A stretch of 64,000 bases of DNA from Brevundimonas bacteroides DSM 4726. GTDB lineage: Bacteria; Pseudomonadota; Alphaproteobacteria; Caulobacterales; Caulobacteraceae. The stretch is from NCBI RefSeq assembly GCF_000701445.1, contig NZ_JNIX01000003.1, forward strand, positions 1 through 64,000, read 5' to 3'. The position numbers and the translations under genes are program-made. This document shows, piece after piece, positions 8,561 through 19,114 of this stretch. The notes under the pieces are model-generated. The model ran no database searches. It was given only the letters and a program-made list of their open reading frames with translations, and was not told where the DNA came from. Within the stretch, counting starts at the first letter, position 1, and each line of letters starts with the position of its first letter.

Positions 8561-9492
8561 TGGTCGCCCGCTTTGGCAATGGTCGGGCACGCTGGATCGT
8601 TCTGACGCCGTCGGCCGATGACGAGGGTTGGCGGCGTGAGATCGCTCGAGCCGGAGCCGCCGCAGGATTGAAGACCCAAGTCGAGCGGGCCTTCAGTGAG
8701 GATGCGGGAGCGGGCTACGACGATCCTCGTCGCCTGTTCATCACCGAGGATGCAGCGATCGCGCTGGCCGCCAGGCCATCGTCTGTGGTCGCCATAATGC
8801 CCGAGCCCGAGACGGCACCAGATGCCGTGGCCGAGGCCCATAATACCTACGCCCCGCATAGCGTCTGGCACGCCTCGATCCTGCTCGCTCGCGCGGCCCA
8901 GCTCGCGGAAGAGCATGCTGTCATCACCGCAAAGGATCTGGCGCGGCGACCGACGATGCTGCGGCTGTTCGGCGACATGGAAATCATCCCTCCAGCCTCG
9001 ATCGCCGAGGCATCACGCCAGCCGGCCGTCGCCGCAGCCTTCGCGATCTACCGAAACGGCGATCTGGCCGACGCTTCAGCAATACCGTGGTCTGAAAAGC
9101 TCTTTGTCTACGACGAACGCGCGTCTCGTGACTGGCCCGAGTGGGGGGTAATGGATACGACGGGAAGACCCCGGATGCTGGTCTGGGGCCCTTATGTCGC
9201 CCTGCCACCGGGCGTCTGGCGCGCCGTGATGCGCTTTGGCGTCGATGAAGCCGGAGCAAGGCGCCAGTACCGCATTGACTGGGGAACCCGTACCGCCTGC
9301 GTTAGCGAGTATGTCACGCCCGGCCAGTCCGGAACCTATGAGATCACCCTCGATTGGTTGTTCGAGGAGGCGGACGCCGCCGAGATGCGCTTGATCCTGA
9401 CCGAGGGCTCGTTCATGGGAACGGTCATGTTCCAGGGCATGTCGGTCCAGCGCGTGCCGCGGACCCTCATCTCAAGCGACCAGGCCGCCTGA
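8560..9492 (+). CDS. Unknown protein with C-terminal beta-rich, carbohydrate-module-like domain
   Basis: The 310-residue product is not recognised as a whole. GTG 8560 overlaps the last base of the ATPase stop. No signal peptide or membrane segment is seen. The N-terminal half looks alpha/beta (ARWIVLTPSADDEGW, RRLFITEDAAIALAARP). From about residue 200 a beta-rich region begins with LVWGPYVALPPGVWRAVMRF, a pattern I know from small beta-sandwich modules attached to bacterial glycosyltransferases and polysaccharide enzymes. Its place between the exporter ATPase and an FkbM methyltransferase suggests work on the exported glycan. This is inference. Confidence 0.7.
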   Translation: MVARFGNGRARWIVLTPSADDEGWRREIARAGAAAGLKTQVERAFSEDAGAGYDDPRRLFITEDAAIALAARPSSVVAIMPEPETAPDAVAEAHNTYAPHSVWHASILLARAAQLAEEHAVITAKDLARRPTMLRLFGDMEIIPPASIAEASRQPAVAAAFAIYRNGDLADASAIPWSEKLFVYDERASRDWPEWGVMDTTGRPRMLVWGPYVALPPGVWRAVMRFGVDEAGARRQYRIDWGTRTACVSEYVTPGQSGTYEITLDWLFEEADAAEMRLILTEGSFMGTVMFQGMSVQRVPRTLISSDQAA

Positions 9493-9531
9493 CGGCGCGC
9501 GGCCCCGCCGCGTGAAGGAGTGACCCTTAGA

Positions 9532-10329
9532 ATGACCGGCCAGGCGACAATGTCCGATCGCTACTTCTATCTCGGCCCGGACGCCGCTCTCGTCCGACTG
9601 CAGGACGGGCATTTCCTGTTCGTGGATCCCCAAGACGAAACTGTCAGCGCACACCTGATCGGCCGGGGTTACTGGGAAGTCTGGATCCAGAAGACCCTGG
9701 CGTCCCTGCTCAAGCCCGGCCAGCGCGCGATCGAGGTCGGCGCGAATACGGGCGTCCACACCCTGACGATGGCGCGGGCAGTGGGCGAGGCAGGGCGTGT
9801 TACGACCGTGGAGGCAAATCCCCGACTGGCGAACCTTCTGGCACGTTCGATCGACTACAACGGCTACTCCGGTCGTATTGGCCTGTATCGGGGCGCAGCG
9901 AACGACACGGACGGGGAGCTGGACTTCCAGACCTCACGGCGCAATGGCGGAGGCGGACATACCTTCGTCTATGATCGGATATTCGGCGATGAAACGGTCA
10001 CCGTTCGGGTGCCTGCCGCGAGGCTCGACACCATGGTCGCAGAGCCGGTCGACTTCATCCGCCTCGATGCGGAGGGGTCCGAGCCCCAGATTCTGGCCGG
10101 AGCCGTCAATCATCTGAGCAATCCCGCCATCACCATCTGCATGGAGTGGGACGTGTTTCAGATGAGCATGCGAACGAAGGTCGAACCGTTCGTTCGCGGA
10201 TTGATCAAACAGGGCTTCAAGTTCTGGCGTATCGAGCACGACCTTGGCCTCACGGCCTTGCCCGGCACGGACATGGCGACGATGCCGCACTGCGAAGTCC
10301 TAATCAGCCGCGTGAAGCCGGGAGCCTGA
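9532..10329 (+). CDS. FkbM family methyltransferase
   Basis: The 265-residue product has the class I SAM-binding motif AIEVGANTGVHTLTMA, a following acidic VTTVEANPRLANLL, and the FkbM hallmark FIRLDAEGSEPQIL. It probably O-methylates a sugar of the surface glycan. I chose ATG 9532, which has a good ribosome-binding site (gaaggag, 9514-9520) 11 bases upstream; an in-frame GTG at 9520 lies inside that site, and ATG 9550 is a further alternative. It ends the export-linked operon and is convergent with the lipoprotein gene. Confidence 0.85.
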   Translation: MTGQATMSDRYFYLGPDAALVRLQDGHFLFVDPQDETVSAHLIGRGYWEVWIQKTLASLLKPGQRAIEVGANTGVHTLTMARAVGEAGRVTTVEANPRLANLLARSIDYNGYSGRIGLYRGAANDTDGELDFQTSRRNGGGGHTFVYDRIFGDETVTVRVPAARLDTMVAEPVDFIRLDAEGSEPQILAGAVNHLSNPAITICMEWDVFQMSMRTKVEPFVRGLIKQGFKFWRIEHDLGLTALPGTDMATMPHCEVLISRVKPGA

Positions 10330-10339
10330 CGGGGCCCGA

Positions 10340-11809
10340 TCAGTTCGGGACCAAAAGGGCCCCGGTCACGGCCAAATCAGAGAGGGTCTGCGCGGGCCGG
10401 ACGGCCACCCGCACCTCGGTCGCCCCATCCACGACCCGCACGCGCCCTTCGAACGTGCGGTATCGATCGATCACCCGCACCGGCAGGCGCTCGGTCGCCA
10501 GTACGCGCCCCCGCCCGTCCTTCTGCGTCACCACGATTTCGGCGGACGCTTCCTCGCCGCGCGGCAGGCCCGGAGCGAACAGGCTGGCGCCGAAGCGATA
10601 GTCGCCGGGTGGCGGGGCGTCGATGGTCTGGCCCCAGTCGCGGGCGGGCAGGGTCTCGGCGCGGATGGTGCGCATGCAGGCACCGTTGGCGTTCCACGGC
10701 GGCCCGGTGACGTCCCCGAAGGTCAAGTCGGCCCCCTCCCCCTCGCTGTCCCAGGCGCGGGTCTCGCAGGCATAGTCGCCCTCGGGCACATAGGGGCCGC
10801 CGAGGTGGCTGTTGAACAGCAGGTTGCCGGACAGATAGAGCGGATCGACCGGGAAGGTGCGGATCGTCGGATCGACGGCGGAGGCGCCGTCCGGGTCCCA
10901 GGTCCCGCCCTCGGGCCGCACCAGCGTCGTCCAGGTGCGGCAGTCGACCATCGACATGGCCCGACCGTGGAACACCGCGTCATAGGTCGAGGCGGGGCAG
11001 CGGGCCTTGAGGAACTCTGGTGTCAGGCCCTCGCCCGCGCGCCAGGCCTCCCAGCGGGTCGCGCCATATTCCCGCGTGAACCAGTTGGTCTCCATCGAGC
11101 CGTAGCCCGAGGCGAAGTGGCGCACGAGCAGGGAATCGAGCCGCCGGGTCTTCGTGTCGTCGGCCGGATCGACGACATAGGCGTGGGCGGGGTGAAAGCT
11201 CCATTCGATGCGCGCCGCGCTGGTGCGGATGCGCTGCTCGCAGTTGGGGGCGAATGTCGTGGGCGAAGCGGCCTCCCCGCCCCGGAACGCGCGGTCGCTA
11301 TTCGGAAACAGCCGCCAGCCGCCCAGATCGCAGTCCGGCCGCCACCAGGGCTGCCAGTAGGCGCCGGGGTCGGACGTACCGAGGAAGGCGACCCAGTCCT
11401 CGCTCGCGCCCATGATGTTGTAGCCGCCGCGCGCGGGATCCAGATGGACCTGACGCGGAAAGGCCGGGTCGAGGTCCCAGGCGTCGGTGAAGAAGTAGGT
11501 CTGGACGCCCAGGGTCCGGGCCCCGAAGTTGGACGGATCGGGATCCTCGATGGGGAAGCTGTCGCTGACCTGATATCCGCCGACATCGACCTTGTGATAC
11601 GGCAAGGGCTCGCCAGGGCGGAGCTTTCGCCGGCTGTCGGGGCAGGACACCGGGTCGGCGAAGATCGGCTGGTCGCTGCCGTCCACGCAGACCATCTGGA
11701 TCAGGAAGTCCGTGGGGTCCGGCGCCTGGCCCCGCGCCGGATCGGCCGCGCAGCCCGTCAGGCCGAGCGCGAGAAGGCCGATCAGGACCGCCCGCGCCGC
11801 CATCGTCAT
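10340..11809 (-). CDS. Putative lipoprotein of unknown function, last gene of the rhamnose operon
   Basis: The 489-residue product begins with a lipoprotein signal ([16 protein letters not shown]; lipobox LTGC), so it is probably anchored in the periplasm or outer membrane. The body is rich in Trp, Asp, Pro and Gly ([19 protein letters not shown]) with several Cys. The last 140 residues look beta-rich. I do not recognise a family. The start ATG overlaps the rfbA stop by 4 bases and is preceded by GGAGCGGA, so it is translated with the dTDP-rhamnose genes. A role at the surface glycan is suggested only by this linkage. Confidence 0.72.
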   Translation of the reverse strand: MTMAARAVLIGLLALGLTGCAADPARGQAPDPTDFLIQMVCVDGSDQPIFADPVSCPDSRRKLRPGEPLPYHKVDVGGYQVSDSFPIEDPDPSNFGARTLGVQTYFFTDAWDLDPAFPRQVHLDPARGGYNIMGASEDWVAFLGTSDPGAYWQPWWRPDCDLGGWRLFPNSDRAFRGGEAASPTTFAPNCEQRIRTSAARIEWSFHPAHAYVVDPADDTKTRRLDSLLVRHFASGYGSMETNWFTREYGATRWEAWRAGEGLTPEFLKARCPASTYDAVFHGRAMSMVDCRTWTTLVRPEGGTWDPDGASAVDPTIRTFPVDPLYLSGNLLFNSHLGGPYVPEGDYACETRAWDSEGEGADLTFGDVTGPPWNANGACMRTIRAETLPARDWGQTIDAPPPGDYRFGASLFAPGLPRGEEASAEIVVTQKDGRGRVLATERLPVRVIDRYRTFEGRVRVVDGATEVRVAVRPAQTLSDLAVTGALLVPN

Positions 11810-12678
11810 TTCCGCTCCAGCACCGTGGTGCGCAGGTATCGCCCGTAGTCGCTCTTGCCCAGCGCGGTGACGATCGACTCCATCTGGTTGCGGTCGATGA
11901 AGCCTCGGTCGAAGGCGATTTCCTCGGGGCAGGCGATCTTGAAGCCCTGGCGCTTTTCGAGCGTGCGCACGAACTCGGCGGCCTCCAGCAGGCTGTCGGG
12001 CGTACCGGTGTCCAGCCAGGCGAAGCCCCGGCCCATGATCTCGACCGACAGCTGGCCGCGGTTCAGGTATTCGCGGTTGACGTCTGTGATCTCCAGCTCA
12101 CCGCGCGCCGAGGGCTTCAGGTTGGCGGCGATGTCCACCACCTGCTCGTCGTAGAAATACAGACCCGTGACCGCCCAGGGGGACTTCGGGACCGGCGGCT
12201 TCTCCTCGATCGACAGGGCGCGCATGTCACGATCGAACTCGACCACGCCGTACCGCTCCGGATCGTTGACGTGATAGGCGAAGACGGTCGCGCCGTTCGG
12301 CCGCGCCATGGCGCTGGTGAACAGGTCGGTGATGCCGTGGCCGTAGAAGATGTTGTCGCCCAGGATCAGCGACGATGGCCTACCCGCCACGAAATCCGCG
12401 CCGATGATGTAGGCCTGGGCCAGGCCGTCGGGGCTGGGCTGGACCGCGTACTGGATGTCCATGCCCCACTTCGATCCGTCGCCCAGCAGGGCCTGGAAGC
12501 TGGGCACGTCGCGCGGGGTGGAGATGATCAGAACCTCGCGGATGCCGGCCAGCATCAGGGTCGACAGCGGATAGTAGATCATCGGCTTGTCGTAGATCGG
12601 CATCAGCTGCTTGGAGGTGACCAGCGTCATCGGGTGCAGCCGCGTGCCGGACCCGCCGGCGAGGATGATGCCCTTCAT
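11806..12678 (-). CDS. rfbA: Glucose-1-phosphate thymidylyltransferase
   Basis: The 290-residue enzyme makes dTDP-glucose from dTTP and glucose-1-phosphate, the first step to dTDP-L-rhamnose. It starts with the signature [18 protein letters not shown], continues [18 protein letters not shown] and has [10 protein letters not shown] and a sugar-binding EEKP segment, all family hallmarks. The length is standard. It overlaps rfbD upstream by 4 bases and the lipoprotein gene downstream by 4 bases, within the rfbC-B-D-A order. Confidence 0.96.
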   Translation of the reverse strand: MKGIILAGGSGTRLHPMTLVTSKQLMPIYDKPMIYYPLSTLMLAGIREVLIISTPRDVPSFQALLGDGSKWGMDIQYAVQPSPDGLAQAYIIGADFVAGRPSSLILGDNIFYGHGITDLFTSAMARPNGATVFAYHVNDPERYGVVEFDRDMRALSIEEKPPVPKSPWAVTGLYFYDEQVVDIAANLKPSARGELEITDVNREYLNRGQLSVEIMGRGFAWLDTGTPDSLLEAAEFVRTLEKRQGFKIACPEEIAFDRGFIDRNQMESIVTALGKSDYGRYLRTTVLERK

Positions 12679-13577
12679 CGGGTAGGCTCCGGTATCAGTT
12701 CGGCGACGATCTCGGTGACCGCGTCCTTCCAGGGACGAGGTGCGATGCCGTAGTCGCGGGTGATCTTGAAGGTGTCGAGACGCGAGTTCGAGGGGCGCCG
12801 CGCAGGCGTGGGATAGTCGGCCGTGGTGATGCCCTCGACCGTCGCCGAAGGCCCGCCGCGCGCGGCCGACAGGGCCATGATCTCGCGCGCCAGGCCGGCC
12901 CAGGTGGTCGAGCCCGCGTTGACGAAATGATAGACGCCGGTCGGGGCGTCGGGGTCGTCGATCATACGCAGCGCAAGGGTCTGAAGCGCTTCGGCGATGT
13001 CGCGGGCCGAGGTGGGGCAGCCCTCCTGATCCTCGACGACGCGCAACGCCGGACGGTCGGCGGCGAGACGCAGCATAGTCTTGAGGAAGTTGGCGCGGTG
13101 GGGGCTGAGCACCCAGGCGGTGCGCATCACCACCGAGCGCGGATTGCCGGTCGTGACCGCGACCTCGCCCGCCAGCTTGGACGCCCCATAGACCCCCAGC
13201 GGCCCGACCGGATCGGTCTCGGCGTAGTCGCGATCGCCCGCGCCGTCGAAGACATAGTCGGTCGAGACCTGGATCAGGGGGATGCCTGCCGCGCGGGTGA
13301 CTTCGGCTAGGATCGCCGGACCCATGGCATTCGCGGCGAAGGCGGCGGCGACCTCGGTCTCGGCCTTATCCACGGCGGTATAGGCACCGGAGTTGATCAC
13401 GGCCTTGAACGGCGTCGCGGCGAAGGCGGCGCGGACGGCGGCGGGGTCGCCCAGGTCGAGCTGGTCACGCGTCGGCAGGTGCAGTCGTACATGACTCGGC
13501 CATGCGGCGCGGGCCAGCTCCAGCCCGACTTGCCCAGCCCCGCCGGTGATCAGGATGTCGACGGCGTCGTCAGCCAT
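12675..13577 (-). CDS. rfbD: dTDP-4-dehydrorhamnose reductase
   Basis: The 300-residue SDR carries out the last step to dTDP-L-rhamnose. It has the nucleotide-binding motif [15 protein letters not shown], the stretch [14 protein letters not shown] typical of Rfb[20 protein letters not shown] and the catalytic [12 protein letters not shown] 13577 lies inside the end of rfbB (8-base overlap), indicating coupled translation. Confidence 0.95.
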   Translation of the reverse strand: MADDAVDILITGGAGQVGLELARAAWPSHVRLHLPTRDQLDLGDPAAVRAAFAATPFKAVINSGAYTAVDKAETEVAAAFAANAMGPAILAEVTRAAGIPLIQVSTDYVFDGAGDRDYAETDPVGPLGVYGASKLAGEVAVTTGNPRSVVMRTAWVLSPHRANFLKTMLRLAADRPALRVVEDQEGCPTSARDIAEALQTLALRMIDDPDAPTGVYHFVNAGSTTWAGLAREIMALSAARGGPSATVEGITTADYPTPARRPSNSRLDTFKITRDYGIAPRPWKDAVTEIVAELIPEPTR

Positions 13578-14628
13578 TGGCCACGCCCAGCCGCTCGGTC
13601 TTGTAGCGTTTGTCGAGGATGGCCTGCCACCAGTCGCTGTTGTTCAGATACCAGTCGACGGTCTCCTCGATGCCCTGTTCGAAGGTCTTGGAGGGCTCCC
13701 AGCCCAGCTCGTCGCGGATCTTGGTCGCGTCGATGGCATAGCGGGCGTCGTGGCCAGGGCGGTCGGTTACGAAGGTGATCTGGTCGGCATACGGCTTGCC
13801 GTCGGCGCGGGGGCGCTTCCGGTCCAGGCTGGCGCAGATGGCGCGGACGACGTCGATGTTGCGGCGCTCGGCATTGCCGCCGACGTTGTAGGTCTGGCCC
13901 GGACGGCCGCGCTCGAACACCGCCTGCAGCGCGCGGGCGTGGTCGTCGACGAACAGCCAGTCGCGCACGTTCGATCCGTCGCCATAGACCGGTAGGGGTT
14001 CACCGTTCAGGGCGCGGATGATGATCAGGGGGATCAGCTTTTCGGGGAAGTGATAGGGCCCGTAGTTGTTCGAGCAGTTGGTCATCAGGACCGGCAGGCC
14101 ATAGGTGTGGCCCCAGGCGCTGACCAGGTGATCCGACGCCGCCTTGGACGCCGAATAGGGGCTGCGCGGATCATAGGGCGTGGTTTCGGTGAACAGGCCG
14201 GTCTCGCCCAGCGAGCCGAACACCTCGTCGGTCGAGATGTGGTGGAAGCGGAAGCTGGCCTTGTCCTCGCCCTCCAGCCCGCGCCAGTAGCCCAGCGCCT
14301 GCTGCAGCATGACGAAGGTGCCCACCACATTGGTCTGGACGAACTCGCCCGGCCCGTCGATGGAGCGGTCGACGTGGCTCTCGGCGGCCAGGTGGGCGAT
14401 GACCTGGGGGCGGAAGTCCGCAATGGCGGCGCGCACGGCCTCAGCGTCGCAGATGTCGCCTTGGACGAAGCCGTAGCGGTTGGATTTCGACGCCGGCTCC
14501 AGCGAACTGAGCAGGCCGGCATAGGTCAGCTTGTCGAACACCAGAACCTCGTGCTCGGTGTGCTCGATCAGGCGACGAACCAGGGCCGAGCCGATGAAGC
14601 CGGCCCCGCCGGTGACCAGAATGCGCAT
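13570..14628 (-). CDS. rfbB: dTDP-glucose 4,6-dehydratase
   Basis: The 352-residue extended SDR converts dTDP-glucose to the 4-keto-6-deoxy form. It shows the Rossmann motif [41 protein letters not shown] and the catalytic [13 protein letters not shown], followed by [18 protein letters not shown]. All are diagnostic of RfbB. It lies 30 bases downstream of rfbC and overlaps rfbD. Confidence 0.97.
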   Translation of the reverse strand: MRILVTGGAGFIGSALVRRLIEHTEHEVLVFDKLTYAGLLSSLEPASKSNRYGFVQGDICDAEAVRAAIADFRPQVIAHLAAESHVDRSIDGPGEFVQTNVVGTFVMLQQALGYWRGLEGEDKASFRFHHISTDEVFGSLGETGLFTETTPYDPRSPYSASKAASDHLVSAWGHTYGLPVLMTNCSNNYGPYHFPEKLIPLIIIRALNGEPLPVYGDGSNVRDWLFVDDHARALQAVFERGRPGQTYNVGGNAERRNIDVVRAICASLDRKRPRADGKPYADQITFVTDRPGHDARYAIDATKIRDELGWEPSKTFEQGIEETVDWYLNNSDWWQAILDKRYKTERLGVANG

Positions 14629-14658
14629 GAAGCCGTCTCTCAGTGTCGGATGCGCGAC

Positions 14659-15234
14659 CTAGCCCAGATCGCCCGTCGCCGCCATCGGCACCCCGTCATA
14701 GGCGAAGGGGCTGTCGAAGTCCGCCAGACGCGGCAGGGCCTTGTCCTTGTCGGACAGCACGGGTCCGGACGGCGGCAAGGGCCAGTCGATGCCGATGTCG
14801 GGACAGTCCCAGGCGACGCCACCGTCGCAATCGGCGGCATAGATGTCGGACACTTTGTAGGCGACCTCGGTGTCCGGCTGGAGGGTGACGAAGGCGTGGC
14901 CAAAGCCGACCGGCACGAACAGCTGCCGGCCGTTGTCGGCGCTGAGCTTGGCGAAGGCGACCTGACCATAGGTCGGCGAGCCTTTTCGGAGGTCGACGGC
15001 GTAGTCGACGATCGCGCCGCGGACGCAGCGCACCAGCTTGGCCTGGGCATGGGGCGCGCGCTGGAAGTGGATGCCTCGAACGGTTCCGGCATGGGCAGAA
15101 TAGGACTGGTTGTCCTGAACCATATCGAGGTCGATGCCCATGGCCGCGAACTTCGGACGCGACCAGGTTTCGGAGAACCAGCCCCGGTCATCTCCGAACC
15201 GGCGGGTCTCGATCAGCTGGACGGTCATGGTCAT
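14659..15234 (-). CDS. rfbC: dTDP-4-dehydrorhamnose 3,5-epimerase
   Basis: The 191-residue cupin enzyme has DDRGWFSETW, VQDNQSYSAHAGTVRGIHFQ with the catalytic His, LVRCVRGAIVDYAVDLRKGS and FVPVGFGHAFVTL, all typical of RfbC. I chose ATG 15234; a second ATG at 15228 would remove two residues. It heads the minus-strand rhamnose operon and is divergent from the giant glycosyltransferase gene, so the promoter of the operon should lie in 15235-15318. Confidence 0.93.
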   Translation of the reverse strand: MTMTVQLIETRRFGDDRGWFSETWSRPKFAAMGIDLDMVQDNQSYSAHAGTVRGIHFQRAPHAQAKLVRCVRGAIVDYAVDLRKGSPTYGQVAFAKLSADNGRQLFVPVGFGHAFVTLQPDTEVAYKVSDIYAADCDGGVAWDCPDIGIDWPLPPSGPVLSDKDKALPRLADFDSPFAYDGVPMAATGDLG

Positions 15235-15318
15235 GACGGGCTCCGGATGTTGCGCCTCCGCGCCTAGCCGCCGCCGCGCGCCTTTGGCAAGGGTCGCTCG
15301 CCTCGCTCGCGACGCCCA

Positions 15319-18300
15319 TTGGCGGGCGCGGAAAGGCTTGGTAAGCCCGCGTCGGCCTTCGGGCCAACGCCCGCCGCGAGCCCCGAGGCCGACTTGAATT
15401 TCTCCGCGATCCGCTCGTTGTTCGCCAGCCCGGAGCCCGTCGTCGAGGCCGAGCAAGTGATCGACACCTCACTGCGGGAATCCGAGGGCCGCACGCGCGG
15501 AGACACGGCGCGTGACGCGGGTTCGCCGGGCGACGCCATCGAGGGCTACGAGGCCCATCTGGCTCAGCATCCCACCGACTTCGCGATATGGGTCCAGTTG
15601 GGCCACATGCTGAAGGATAGCGGCCGTCCCCTAGAAGCCGACGAGGCCTATGGCCGCGCGCTCGAGCTCCGTCCAGGCGACGCCGACCTACTTCTGCACC
15701 ACGCAAGCCTGAAGCGTGCCCTCGGGCATCGACGCGCGGCCATGGTCCTGTTCCGGCGGCTGGCAACCAGTTCGCTCTGCGCCGACGTGATCGCTCAGAT
15801 GACGGCCCCGGACATGGCCAAGCATCTGAACGAGGCGGACGAAAGACGGATCGCTGCCCACATCTCGCGAGCGGTGTCGGCCTCGCTCTGCGATCTGGCC
15901 TTGATGCGCGTGTCGGGTCTGGTGCCCCATTCCGACGGCTCGATCCGGTTGGTCAACGACGATCCGCGTCTCAAGCTCGTGCCAACCACGACGTCTCCAG
16001 GCTCGACCCTTGGCGCGCTGCGCATCGAATTGGAGCAGCTGAACCCTGAGCGGCCAGTATCCGGGCAAATCTTTCTCAACTATGGCGATGGCTTCGACGC
16101 CAACGACTGCATCGTCGTGGAGCCGCGGCCCGGCGCAAGGCGGATCGATCTGACCCTGCCGATCGCAGGTCCCGCCAACCTCAAGGGGTTGCGCTGGGAT
16201 CCGGACGACAAGCCCAACACCATCCGCATCCATCGGCTGACCTTCCTGCCGACCTACGACCCCGATGCCGCGATCCGGGCTGTCGTCGAGGCTTTCCCGC
16301 CCGAGATCGACCTCTCGCGCGAGGTCACGGCCGCTCGCGAAGCGCTGGCCAGGTCGGAGATGGACGCCACGACGGCGGCCTGGACAACCCTGTTCCTGAC
16401 GTCCCACCTGCGCGGCCACAACCGCCACTACGAGGCGTGGAGACGCCGTTGGATCGAACCTCGCCCCCGGGACTACGACCGCATCCGCGAGATGACCGGG
16501 GCGATGGCGATCAAGCCGACCTTCTCTCTCGTCATCCCGGTCTATGACACACCTATTCCCCTGCTGACCGAGTGTCTGAATTCGATCCTGGCCCAGACTT
16601 GGCCTCACTTCGAAGTCTGCCTCGCCGACGATTGCTCGCCAAACCCGAAGGTGCTCGAAACGCTGGACGCCTATGCCCGGCGCGACAGTCGCATCAAGGT
16701 GATCCGCCGCACGTCCAATGGCCATATCTCTGCGGCCAGCAACTCGGCGCTCGCGTCCGCCACGGGGGATTTCGTCGTCCTGATGGACCACGACGACGTC
16801 ATTCCGGACTACGCTCTGTTCTGCGTCGCCCATGCGATCAATCAGAACCCCAAGGCCCAGATCCTGTTCTCGGACGAGGACAAGATCACCATCGCGGGCG
16901 AGCGCTTCCAGCCCTACTTCAAGGGCGACTTCGACCCCTGGCTGCTGTTCGGCCACAACATGGTCAGCCACCTGGGTGTCTATCGCCGCGACCTGCTGGA
17001 GAAGATCGGCGGGTTCCGGCTCGGCCTGGAAGGCAGCCAGGACTACGACTTGGTGCTGCGGGCGTGGGAAGAGGCGGGTGACGAGGCCGTCGTGCACATT
17101 CCGCACGTCCTCTACCACTGGCGCGCTATCCCGGGATCGACCGCGGTGTCTGCCGACCAGAAGAGCTACGCCATCGTCGCGGCGAGGACGGCGATCTCCA
17201 GCCATTTCGCCCGAACAGACGGCCCCTTCGTCTCCGCGCCGGGCTTCGCGGCGGGGAATACAGCCCTGAAGCGGACGCGCAACTTCGACACGGCGGTCTC
17301 CATCATCATTCCGACCCGGGATGGGCTAGAGGACCTGAGGGCCTGCATCGACTCCATCCGCGCCTTTGACCACCGGGCGACCGAGATCCTGATCGTCGAT
17401 AACGGCTCGGACCAGGTCGAGACGCTGGACTATCTTGCGGCGCTGGAGCGGGACGGCGTGGCGCGCGTGATCCGCGATCCCCGTCCCTTCAACTTCTCGG
17501 CCCTGAACAATGCGGCGGCTCGAGGCGCGACGGGCGAGGTCCTGTGCTTCCTCAACAACGACACCGAGGTGGTCACAAAAGACTGGCTGGACCGGGCGCG
17601 CGCCCTGCTGTCGATGCCCAAGGTCGGGGTCGTGGGGGCGCGCCTGCTCTATCCGGACGGGGCGCTGCAGCACTTCGGCGTCTACACCGGCACCGCCGAG
17701 CATGGCGTGGCGTCCCACGGACATCATGGGCTGGCGCCGAATGGAGCGGGCTATTTCTCCAAGGCCCGTCTGACCCAGCAGTTCAGCGCTGTGACAGCCG
17801 CATGCCTGTTCATTCGTCGCGCGGTGTTCGACCAGGTCGGAGGCTTCGATCCGGAGTTGGTCGTGGCCTACAACGATGTGGACCTGTGTCTGAAGGTTCG
17901 GCAGGCCGGCTGGCAGGTTGTGGCCGACGCCGATTTGGTGCTGGTCCACAAGGAATCGCGCACGCGCGGCGCCGACACGGACGGCGAGAAGGCGGCCCGG
18001 CTGGACCGCGAGGCCACTCTGATGCGCGAGCGTTGGGGCGAGACCCTGGCCCGCGATCCCTTCTATTCGCCGAACCATTCCCTGGACGGCCAATTCGGCT
18101 TCGCCCACCCCCCGCGCGTGCCGATGCCGTGGCGCGAAGGCGAGGTCGAAGCAGGCGCGATTGCGTCGGTCGCCGTTGAACCGTCCCCGCCGCCAAAAGT
18201 CGTCGGCTGGCAGCCGAGCCCGCTTCCGATCATCAAGCCGTTGCAGCGGTTCGACGACCTGCCGCCGGAGGTGTCGCCCGACGTGCTGCGTCGTCGCTAC

Positions 18301-19110
18301 GCAGACCTGACCGACAAGAGCGATGACTGGCTGATCGACCACTACGAACGCCAGGGTCGCGAAGAGGGCCGGGTCGCAGCGGACGTGGCCGAGCGGGAGA
18401 ACTTCCTGCCCCTCATCGAGCCGGATGCGCGGGTTTTGGAGATCGGTCCCTACTTCACGCCTGCGTTCAAGGGCCCCAATGTCCGCTACCTTGACGTCTT
18501 TGACGGTCCCACCCTGCGAACGCTCGCCCAGGCGGAGGGCGCCGACCCGAACGGTTGCCCGGAAGTGATTCACTACACGAACGGCCTGACCGAGGCCGCC
18601 GGGGCCGATTTCGACGTGGTCTTCTCAAGCCACGCCATCGAGCACCAGCCAGATCTGATCAGCCATCTCCAGCAAGTTGCGGATGCTCTCCGGCCCGGCG
18701 GCATGTACTGGATCATCTGCCCGGACAAGCGCTTCTGCTTCGATCACAAGCGGCCCGCATCGACGATCGCCGACGTTCTCGATGCGCGCGGACGCACCCG
18801 GAATACGCGGCGCAACGTGATCGACCAGGTGGTGCTGAGCGACCACAATGATCCCGTCCGCCACTGGCGCGGCGACCACGACGACGTGTCCGCCCTGGAG
18901 CGTGAGCGACTGACCTGGGCGATTCAGCACATCGAGGAAAAGGGCGACGCCTATATCGACGTCCATGCTTGGCATCTGACGCCGCCCGTGTTCCGGCGTA
19001 TCCTGGCGACGCTGGCGGACCTTGAGTTGAGTCCCTTCAAGCGTTTCCGCGTCTATGACACGCCGCTGAACCGGAACGAGTTTATGGCCGTCTTGGCTCG
19101 TGAGGATTGA
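15319..19110 (+). CDS. Giant TPR - GT2 - GT2 - methyltransferase fusion protein
   Basis: The frame gives up to 1263 residues. A TPR-like helical part lies at about 75-150 (GHMLKDSGRPLEADEAYGRA). Two family-2 glycosyltransferase domains follow. The first starts near 400 (FSLVIPVYDT, LADDCSP, LMDHDDV); the second starts near 660 (VSIIIPTRDG, NNDTEVV, AYNDVDLCLKVRQ). Near 991-1022 is a short module ending in EGR, and from about 1039 a SAM methyltransferase (VLEIGPYFTP, SSHAIEHQPDLI). It probably adds two sugars and a methyl or terminal group to the glycan. The start is uncertain: TTG 15319 is the longest; GTG 15457 is possible. No signal peptide is seen. Confidence 0.85.
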   Translation: MAGAERLGKPASAFGPTPAASPEADLNFSAIRSLFASPEPVVEAEQVIDTSLRESEGRTRGDTARDAGSPGDAIEGYEAHLAQHPTDFAIWVQLGHMLKDSGRPLEADEAYGRALELRPGDADLLLHHASLKRALGHRRAAMVLFRRLATSSLCADVIAQMTAPDMAKHLNEADERRIAAHISRAVSASLCDLALMRVSGLVPHSDGSIRLVNDDPRLKLVPTTTSPGSTLGALRIELEQLNPERPVSGQIFLNYGDGFDANDCIVVEPRPGARRIDLTLPIAGPANLKGLRWDPDDKPNTIRIHRLTFLPTYDPDAAIRAVVEAFPPEIDLSREVTAAREALARSEMDATTAAWTTLFLTSHLRGHNRHYEAWRRRWIEPRPRDYDRIREMTGAMAIKPTFSLVIPVYDTPIPLLTECLNSILAQTWPHFEVCLADDCSPNPKVLETLDAYARRDSRIKVIRRTSNGHISAASNSALASATGDFVVLMDHDDVIPDYALFCVAHAINQNPKAQILFSDEDKITIAGERFQPYFKGDFDPWLLFGHNMVSHLGVYRRDLLEKIGGFRLGLEGSQDYDLVLRAWEEAGDEAVVHIPHVLYHWRAIPGSTAVSADQKSYAIVAARTAISSHFARTDGPFVSAPGFAAGNTALKRTRNFDTAVSIIIPTRDGLEDLRACIDSIRAFDHRATEILIVDNGSDQVETLDYLAALERDGVARVIRDPRPFNFSALNNAAARGATGEVLCFLNNDTEVVTKDWLDRARALLSMPKVGVVGARLLYPDGALQHFGVYTGTAEHGVASHGHHGLAPNGAGYFSKARLTQQFSAVTAACLFIRRAVFDQVGGFDPELVVAYNDVDLCLKVRQAGWQVVADADLVLVHKESRTRGADTDGEKAARLDREATLMRERWGETLARDPFYSPNHSLDGQFGFAHPPRVPMPWREGEVEAGAIASVAVEPSPPPKVVGWQPSPLPIIKPLQRFDDLPPEVSPDVLRRRYADLTDKSDDWLIDHYERQGREEGRVAADVAERENFLPLIEPDARVLEIGPYFTPAFKGPNVRYLDVFDGPTLRTLAQAEGADPNGCPEVIHYTNGLTEAAGADFDVVFSSHAIEHQPDLISHLQQVADALRPGGMYWIICPDKRFCFDHKRPASTIADVLDARGRTRNTRRNVIDQVVLSDHNDPVRHWRGDHDDVSALERERLTWAIQHIEEKGDAYIDVHAWHLTPPVFRRILATLADLELSPFKRFRVYDTPLNRNEFMAVLARED

Positions 19111-19114
19111 GCCT

